This document shows, piece by piece, positions 57,283 through 64,000 of a stretch of DNA of 64,000 nucleotides. How positions within the stretch are numbered: the first letter of the stretch is position 1; each line of letters opens with the position of its first letter. The stretch comes from Nemertoderma westbladi. Taxonomy: Eukaryota > Xenacoelomorpha > Nemertodermatida > Nemertodermatidae. The stretch covers positions 16,500-80,499 of the forward strand of contig JAUCBJ010004063.1 in the NCBI GenBank assembly GCA_032718475.1, in the 5' to 3' direction. The position numbers and the translations under genes were made by a program. The notes beneath the pieces were generated by a model that saw only the letters and a list, made by a program, of their open reading frames with translations, was not told where the DNA came from and ran no database searches.

Positions 57283-58897
57283 CTAGAAAAAATATAGATA
57301 CATTGGATTGTGTTAATAAACAATGCTTGCAGGTTTGCAAAAAGTAACTCTTGCAAACCTCTTACCATGGTAGTTTCACACACAAAATCTCACAGCTAAA
57401 ACTATCTGTGTTGGGACAGTCACAAACAACTTCGGAATATTGTGACAGCCACAATCAATTGTAGTAATTTTGTAACAGCCACAAACAATTGTCTGAATGT
57501 TGTGACAGCTACAAACATTTGTCGCAATGTTGTGACAGCCACAAACAATTGTCCGAATGTTGTGACAGCCACAAACAATTGTCGTAATGTTTTGACAGCC
57601 AAAAACAATTGTCGCAATATTGTGACAGCCACAAACAATTGTCGCAATATTATGACAGCCACAAAAAATATCGTAATGTTGTGACAGTCACAAACAATTG
57701 TCGCAAGGTTGTGACAGCCACAAACAATTGTCGTAATGTTGTGACAGCCACAAACAATTGTCGCAAAGTTGTTACAGCCACAAACAATTGTCGTAATGTT
57801 GTGACAGCAACAAACAATTGTCGTAATGTTGTGTCAGCTACAAACAATTGTCGCAATGTTGTGACAGCCACAAACAATTGTACGAATGCTGTGACAGCTA
57901 CAAACAATTGTCGTAATGTTGTGACAGCCACAAACAATCGTACAAATGTTGTGACAGCAACAAACAATTGTATGAATGTTGTGACAGCTACAAACAATTG
58001 TCGTAATGTAGTGACAACTACAAACAATTGTCGTAATGTTGTGACAGCCACAAACAATTGTAGTAATTTTGTGACAGCCACAAACAATTGTCCGAATGTT
58101 GTGATAGCTACAAACAATTGTCGTAATGTTGTGACAGCTACAAACCGAATGTTGTGATAGCTACAAACAATTGTCGTAATGTTGTGACAGCTACAATACA
58201 ATTGTCGTAATTTTGTGACAGCCACAAACAATTGTCGTAATGTTGTTACAGCCACAAACAATTATTGTCGTAATGTTGTGAAAGCAAAAAACAATTATCG
58301 CAATCTTGTGACAGCTACAAACAATTGTAGTAATGTTGTGACAGCCACAAACAATTATTGTCGTAATGTTGTGACAGCCACAAACAATTATTATCGTAAT
58401 GTTGTGACAGCCACAAACAATTGTAGTAATTTTGTGACAGCCACTAACAATTGTAGTAATTTTGTGACAGCCACAAACAATTATTGTCGTAATGTTGTGA
58501 CAGCCACAAACAATTGTAGTAGTTTTGTGACAGCCACAAACAATTGTAGTAATTTTGTGACAGCCACAAACAATTATTGTCGTAATGTTGTGAAAGCAAA
58601 AAACAATTATCGCAATCTTGTGACAGCTACAAACAATTGTAGTAATGTTGTGACAGCCACAAACAATTATTGTCGTAATGTTGTGACAGCCACAAACAAT
58701 TATTGTCGTAATGTTGTGACAGTCACAAACAATTATTGTCGTAATGTTGTGACAGCCACAAACTAATACCAAAATGTTGTGGCAGCTGCTAATAATTGCA
58801 ATAATTTTGTGACTGACATACACAAACAAATGTCACAATTAATCATCAACTAAATATTTAAATTTATTATCAAAATAATGTAAGTGTGTAAATTTAC

Positions 58898-59026
58898 CTC
58901 CTTATCAGCGGTGGGTTCATCGAGCAGATCAAGATCGCTTGTGCAGATCGGTTGCTTATCAGGAGCAGCAGAGCCACCCAATATCAACGGAATATTATCC
59001 GTTATGTCGTCAATTTCTTCGTTAAA
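58898..59026 (-). CDS. Duplicated 43-codon exon, copy 6 (possibly ancestral)
   Basis: The protein is the same as copy 1 (KQPICTSDLDLLDEPTADKE). The intron (59027-59109, 83 bp) and ATG|GTAAGA (59112-59110) are conserved, but upstream of ATG the sequence is unique (TTGGTAAGATCTTACCTA) and not the repeated TGAAACTACC block. It therefore marks the outer edge of the duplicated region and may be closest to the original locus. The frame upstream of ATG is open for about 40 codons, with no recognised motif. Confidence 0.68.
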
Positions 59027-59112
59027 CTAGAAAAAATATAGATACATTGGATTGTGTTAATAAACAATGCTTGCAGGTTTGCAAAAAGTAACTCTTGCAA
59101 CCTTCTTACCAT

Positions 59113-60070
59113 TAGGTAAGATCTTACCAAATTAATTACAATAATTCGGAGTGAACAATAAATCCGTCTACAAACTGCAACTTTACTATGTATGTGAGAG
59201 ATATATTTCCAGCCTGCTTCCAAAATAGCCAATCGGAATGGCAGTACAATATTCTAGAATGCATATTAAGCATAGAATATATGCAAAGCATAGCCAGCTG
59301 GCTTTGGAGGACCTGGTATTATTCACATGGGCACTTATTGGCATTCGGAGCTCTGTATGCAACCTTTATGTATGTGCATTAAGTCAATATAATATCATGT
59401 GAAGAAAACCTTTGTATTACTAAATTGAAACTAGGCTTATGAACTTTCTGTGGAATACAACTATCAAAGTGTTTTGATCCGTTCTTGTGATATTTAGCAT
59501 CGAAATTTTACGAATAAAGATAGAATGGTCTTTATTCCTACATATGTACATGTATGGAAGGAAGGTGAAACAAAGGCAACATAATATTTTCATAAAAATA
59601 GCGGATATTTACGGGCGGTGAAATAGGCAGTTTTTTAGAACGAAATTTCTTAGGGATGGATGATAAGGGATAAAATATTATTTGTTTTAAAAGGTATTGT
59701 AATAAACGTTTCATATTTTTATATTACAGGATCAAGCAACAATATCAAGCAATAAAGTAATTTAGTAAAAGTAGCCAATTTTATTTTATAAAAAGAATAA
59801 AATGGCGTATTGCTAACAATGCAAAGTAAGACTACATTCTTTCACGTCTCGAGAATGTTGAAAGAAATTTATGCTTTTCTTGTTTAAAGTTCCCTAATAC
59901 CTAAAAATAATGTCTATTACCAAATATTTGAGGACATTATGTATATGGAAAGTTGTGAGATATAAGATTTAAATGCATTTAATTTATTAAGTGCATTGCC
60001 AAGTCAGTACGTTACAAAAGTGTTTAAAAATTTCATATTTGAGATAGAGAAGCATTTCGCCTTGTTTTTA
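59113..60070. other. No gene recognised
   Basis: AT-rich. A 64-codon frame at 59188-59382 has no family motif. GGTATTATTCACATGGGC (about 59316) and CATGTGAAGAAAACC (about 59397) form an inverted pair of the motif also seen at 19601-19875. Confidence 0.4.
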
Positions 60071-60560
60071 CCATTTTAGGTTTATATATTATACTCCAAG
60101 CCATACTTACAAGTCTTCCTCATCTTACATACCTTGTGCGGTATTTCTGTTTTTTTAGTTTATTTCCCTGATGATGCCCCTAGTGGGAGAAATTAATTGG
60201 ATTGTATAATAAAACAGATAGAGTCGGGCGTAAAGAAACTCCTTTATTTCTCAGTCAGTACACGAAATGCATTGTCGCGCCCTGAAGTCGGCTTGCCGTT
60301 TGATTAATAACTTTAATATGATAGATGTCTGGCTATGAGTAAAATGCAATGACTTCACATATATATGTCTTAAGTCAAATGTGAATGAGCTACAAGTACG
60401 TTAAAGCACCAATATTAACATTATGTGAAGAAAACCTTTGTATTCATTCAGACTGGACCACATTGACTATTATAGGGTCTTCTCGGTTTTTTCAGAATCA
60501 ATATGCCTAAAATGATCTATGGCTATGAGTAAAGGGTAACAGTATAACATAAAGGCTATC
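60071..60560. repeat. 490-bp leader, copy 2
   Basis: Counterpart of 46796-47285 in the same orientation, again running straight into a 37-bp array. The two copies are about 98% identical by eye. Confidence 0.93.
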
Positions 60561-63500
60561 GTCCCCAACACCCCCACTTCTTTTCTTGGGGGCTATCGTC
60601 CCCAACACCCCCACTTCTTTTCTTGGGGGCTATCGTCCCCAACACCCCCACTTCTTTTCTTGTGGGCTATCGTCCCCAACACCCCCACTTCTTTTCTTGG
60701 GGGCAATCGTCCCCAACAACCCCACTTCTTTTCTTGGGGGCTATCGTCCCCAACACCCCCACTTCTTTTCTTGGGGGATATCGTCGCCAACACCCCCACT
60801 TATTTTCTTGGGGGCTATCGTCCCCAACACCCCCACTTATTTTCTTGGGGGCTATCGTCCCCAACACCCCCACTTCTTTTCTTGGGGGCTATCGTCCCCA
60901 ACACCCCCACTTCTTTTCTTGTGGGCTATCGTCCCCCCCAACACCCCCACTTCTTTTCTTGGGGGCTATCGTCCCCAACACCCCCTCTTCTTTTCTTGGG
61001 GGTTATCGTCCCCAACACCCCCACTTATTTTCTTGGGGGCTATCGTCCCCAACACCCCCACTTATTTTCTTGGGGGCTATCGTCCCCAACACCCCCACTT
61101 CTTTTCTTGGGGGCTATCGTCCCCAACACCCCCACTTCTTTTCTTGGGGGCTATCGTCCTCAACACCCCCACTTCTTTTCTTGGGGGCAATCGTCCCCAA
61201 CACCCCCACTTCTTTTCTTGGGGGCTATCGTCCCCAACACCCCCACTTCTTTTCTTGGGGGATATCGTCGCCAACACCCCCACTTATTTTCTTGGGGGCT
61301 ATCGTCCCCAACACCCCCACTTCTTTTCTTGGGGGCTATCGTCCCCAACACCCCCACTTCTTTTCTTGGGGGCTATCGTCCCCAACACCCCCACTTCTTT
61401 TCTTGTGGGCTATCGTCCCCCCCAACACCCCCACTTCTTTTCTTGGGGGCTATCGTCCCCAACACCCCCTCTTCTTTTCTTGGGGGTTATCGTCCCCAAC
61501 ACCCCCACTTATTTTCTTGGGGGCTATCGTCCCCAACACCCCCACTTATTTTCTTGGGGGCTATCGTCCCCAACACCCCCACTTCTTTTCTTGGGGGCAA
61601 TCGTCCCCAACACCCCCACTTCTTTTCTTGGGGGCTATCGTCCCCAACACCCCCACTTCTTTTATTGGGGGATATCGTCGCCAACACCCCCACTTCTTTT
61701 CTTGGGGGCTATCGTCCCCAACACCCCCACTTCTTTTCTTGGGGGCTATCGTCCCCAACACCCCCACTTCTTTTCTTGGGGGCTATCGTCGCCAACACCC
61801 CCACTTCTTTTCTTGGGGGCTATCGTCCCCAACACCCCCACTTCTTTTCTTGGGGGCTATCGTCCCCAACACCCCCACTTCTTTTCTTGGGGGCTATCGT
61901 CGCCAACACCCCCACTTCTTTTCTTGGGGGCTATCGTCCCCAACACCCCTACTTCTTTTCTTGGGGGCTATCGTCCCCAACACCCCCACTTCTTTTCTTG
62001 GGGGCTATCGTCCCCAACACCCCCACTTCTTTTCTTGGGGGCTATCGTCCCCAACACCCCCACTTATTTTTTGTGGGCTATCGTCCCCAACACCCCCACT
62101 TATTTTCTTGGGGGCTATCGTCCCCAACACCCCCACTTCTTTTCTTAGGGGATATCGTCCCCAACACCCCTACTTCTTTTCTTGGGGGCTATCGTCCCCA
62201 ACACCCCTACTTCTTTTCTTGGGGGATATTGTCCCCAACACCCCAACTTCTTTTCTTGGGGGCTATCGTCCCCAACACCCCACTTCTTTTCTTGGGGGCT
62301 ATCGTCGCCAACACCCCCACTTCTTTTCTTGGGGGCTATCGTCCCCAACACCCCCACTCCATTTCTTGGGGGCTATCGTCCCCAACACCCCCACTTCTTT
62401 TCTTGGGGGATATCGTCCCCAACACCCCCACTTCTTTTCTTGGGGGCTATCGTCCCCAACACCCCCACTTCTTTTCTTGGGGGCTATCGTTCCCAACACC
62501 CCCACTTCTTTTCTTGGGGGCTATCGTCACCAACACCCCCACTTCTTTTCTTGGGGGCTATCGTCCCCAACACCCCACTTCTTTTCTTGGGGGCTATCGT
62601 CCCCAACACCCCCACTTCTTTTCTTGGGGGCTATCGTCCCCAACACCCCCACTTCTTTTCTTGGGGGCTATCGTTCCCAACACCCCCACTTCTTTTCTTG
62701 TGCTCTATCGTCCCCTACACCCCCACTTCTTTTCTCGGTTGCTATCGTCCCCAACACTCCCACTTCTTTTCTTGGGGGATATCGTCCCCAACACCCCCAC
62801 TTCTTTTCTTGGGGGCTATCGTCCCCAACACCCCCACTTCTTTTCTTGTGGGCTATCGTCCCCAACACCCCCACTTATTTTCTTGGGGGCTATCGTCCCC
62901 AACACCCCCACTTCTTTTCTTGTGGGCTATCGTCCCCAACACCCCCACTTCTTTTCTTGGGGGCTATCGTCCCCAACACCCCCACTTCTTTTCTTGGGGG
63001 ATATCGTCCCCAACACCCCCACTTATTTTCTTGGGGGCTATCGTCCCCAACACCCCCACTTCTTTTCTTGGGGGCTATCGTCCCCAACACCCCCACTTCT
63101 TTTCTTGGGGGCTATCGTCCCCAACACCTCCACTTCTTTTCTTGTGGGCTATCGTCCCCAACACACCCACTTCTTTTCTTGGGGGCTATCGTCCCCAACA
63201 CCCCCACTTCTTTTCTTGGGGGCTATCGTCCCAAACACTCCCACTTCTTTTCTTGGGGGCTATCGTCCCAAACACCCCCACTTCTTTTCTTGGGGGCTAT
63301 CGTCGCCAACACCCCCACTTCTTTTCTTGGGGGTTATTGTCCCCAACACACCCACTTCTTTTCTTGGGGGCTATCGTCCCCAACACCCCACTTCATTTCT
63401 TGGGGGCTATCGTCCCCAACACCCCCACTTCTTTTCTTGGGGGATATCGTCCCCAACACCACCACTTCTTTTCTTGGGGGATATCGTCCCCAACACCCCC

Positions 63501-64000
63501 ACTTCTTTTCTTGGGGGCTATCGTCCCCAACACCTCCACTTCTTTTCTTGTGGGCTATCGTCCCCAACACACCCACTTCATTTCTTGGGGGCTATCGTCC
63601 CCAACACCCCCACTTCTTTTCTTGGGGGATATCGTCCCCAACACCACCACTTCTTTTCTTGGGGGATATCGTCCCCAACACCCCCACTTCTTTTCTTGGG
63701 GGCTATCGTCCCCAACACCCCCACTTCTTTTCTTGGGGGCTATCGTCGCCAACACCCCCACTTCTTTTCTTGGGGGCTATCGTCCCCAACACCCCCACTT
63801 CTTTTCTTGGGGGCTAACGTCCCCAACACCCCCACTTCTTTTCTTGGGGGCTATTGTCCCCAACACCCCTGCTTCTTTTCTTGGGGGCAATCGTCCCCAA
63901 CACCCCCACTTCTTTTCTTGGGGGCTATCGTCCCCAACACCCCCACTTCTTTTCTTGGGGGCTATCGTCGCCAACACCCCCACTTATTTTCTTGGGGGCT
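60554..64000. repeat. 37-bp minisatellite, about 93 units, runs off the window
   Basis: Same unit as 47279-48027, with variants GGGGGATATCG, GGGGGCAATCG, CTTATTTTC, GTCGCCAAC and CTTGTGGGC. Variant blocks recur (for example 60670-61060 against 61190-61540), giving a higher-order period near 480 bp. A 1064-codon frame spans it but is an artefact. The array continues past the right edge. Confidence 0.97.

Larger units (their letters stand above)
48045..58850. repeat. 30-bp minisatellite blocks, about 310 units, interrupted by six exon pairs
   Basis: The unit is GTAATGTTGTGACAGCCACA + AACAATTGTC, varied as GTCGC, GTCCG, GTAGT and ATATTGTGAC. Blocks lie at about 48045-48880, 49210-50435, 50785-52910, 53255-55430, 55775-57090 and 57420-58850. 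Blocks around 49210-50435 and 54210-55430 are nearly identical, showing segmental duplication of roughly kilobase units on top of 30-bp slippage. In the last block, units of 33 bases (ATTATTGTCG) appear. Every long frame here (NNCRNVVTAT or CGCHNITTIV repeats) is an artefact of the 30-base period. Confidence 0.96.

Noticed and set aside
47984-58829. Many long frames of NNCRNVVTAT, CGCHNITTIV and LRQLFVAVTT type on both strands
   Set aside because: Consequence of the 30-bp period. All frames are open in turn, with no independent coding signal.
48045-58850. CRISPR-like array (regular 30-bp units)
   Set aside because: Units are contiguous repeats without unique spacers, in an intron-bearing eukaryotic context without cas genes.
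60623-63817. 1064-codon + frame of proline/phenylalanine-rich repeats, and similar frames at 47311-48905
   Set aside because: Produced by the 37-bp array: three units make 111 bases, so each frame cycles through the same peptides. No splice or start context.

Overview
This window is AT-rich, intron-bearing eukaryotic DNA, most likely from an invertebrate animal. The evidence is exon pieces with GT-AG splice sites that match animal families (the mitochondria-eating protein Mieap/SPATA18 and a CaMKII-type association domain), several hAT-like transposon copies, a non-LTR retrotransposon remnant and a tRNA-derived palindrome. I cannot fix the phylum. Nothing looks bacterial or viral. Roughly half of the 64 kb is tandem minisatellite, and almost every long open frame in the window is a shadow of those arrays. 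Several repeat units (21, 30, 36, 39 and 39 bp) are multiples of three, so stop-free frames run for kilobases without coding anything.

Layout. 1-1.5 kb: an inverted-repeat-bounded element. 1.5-2.6 kb: a 44/45-bp minisatellite. 3.3-3.7 kb: the last exon(s) of a CaMKII-like gene on the + strand. 4.5-5.7 kb: a 'CCCGATCCCG' element followed by a 21-bp array. 8.6-15.6 kb: a 7-kb array of a 39-bp unit with higher-order structure. 15.7-16.1 kb: two unrecognised exon-like segments. 16.27-17.09 kb: a hAT remnant with target duplications and a fossil dimerisation domain. 20.16-20.56 kb: a near-perfect palindrome carrying two tRNA-like units. 22-25.3 kb: a long inverted-repeat element with 127-bp tandem units in its arms and a nested foldback and LINE fragment. 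26-28.6 kb: 163-bp repeats and a nest of transposons.

31.8-40.6 kb holds five exons of a Mieap/SPATA18 homologue on the + strand (N-terminal domain, lysine/serine-rich region, coiled coil). The conserved C-terminal domain was not found in the window. Its third intron is almost entirely a 4.4-kb array of about 112 copies of a 39-bp unit. That unit spans the exon 3/intron 3 boundary, so a 5' splice-site-like sequence is copied about 112 times. A second intron carries a hAT-like element with 8-bp target duplications.

43-47.3 kb is a patchwork of inverted repeats, including 219-bp arms that differ at one base as I read them, and palindromic clusters of a GGACAATTCGGTCC unit. 47.3-48.0 kb and 60.55-64 kb are 37-bp hairpin-forming arrays, each preceded by the same 490-bp leader. 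Between them (48.0-58.9 kb) lies about 9 kb of a 30-bp minisatellite, in which an exon pair on the minus strand (an ATG-ending exon, an 83-bp intron and a 129-bp exon) is repeated six times. Five copies keep frame and splice sites, and one has a 5-nt insertion. The Mieap splice-junction array and the six-fold exon pair are the most interesting structures here.
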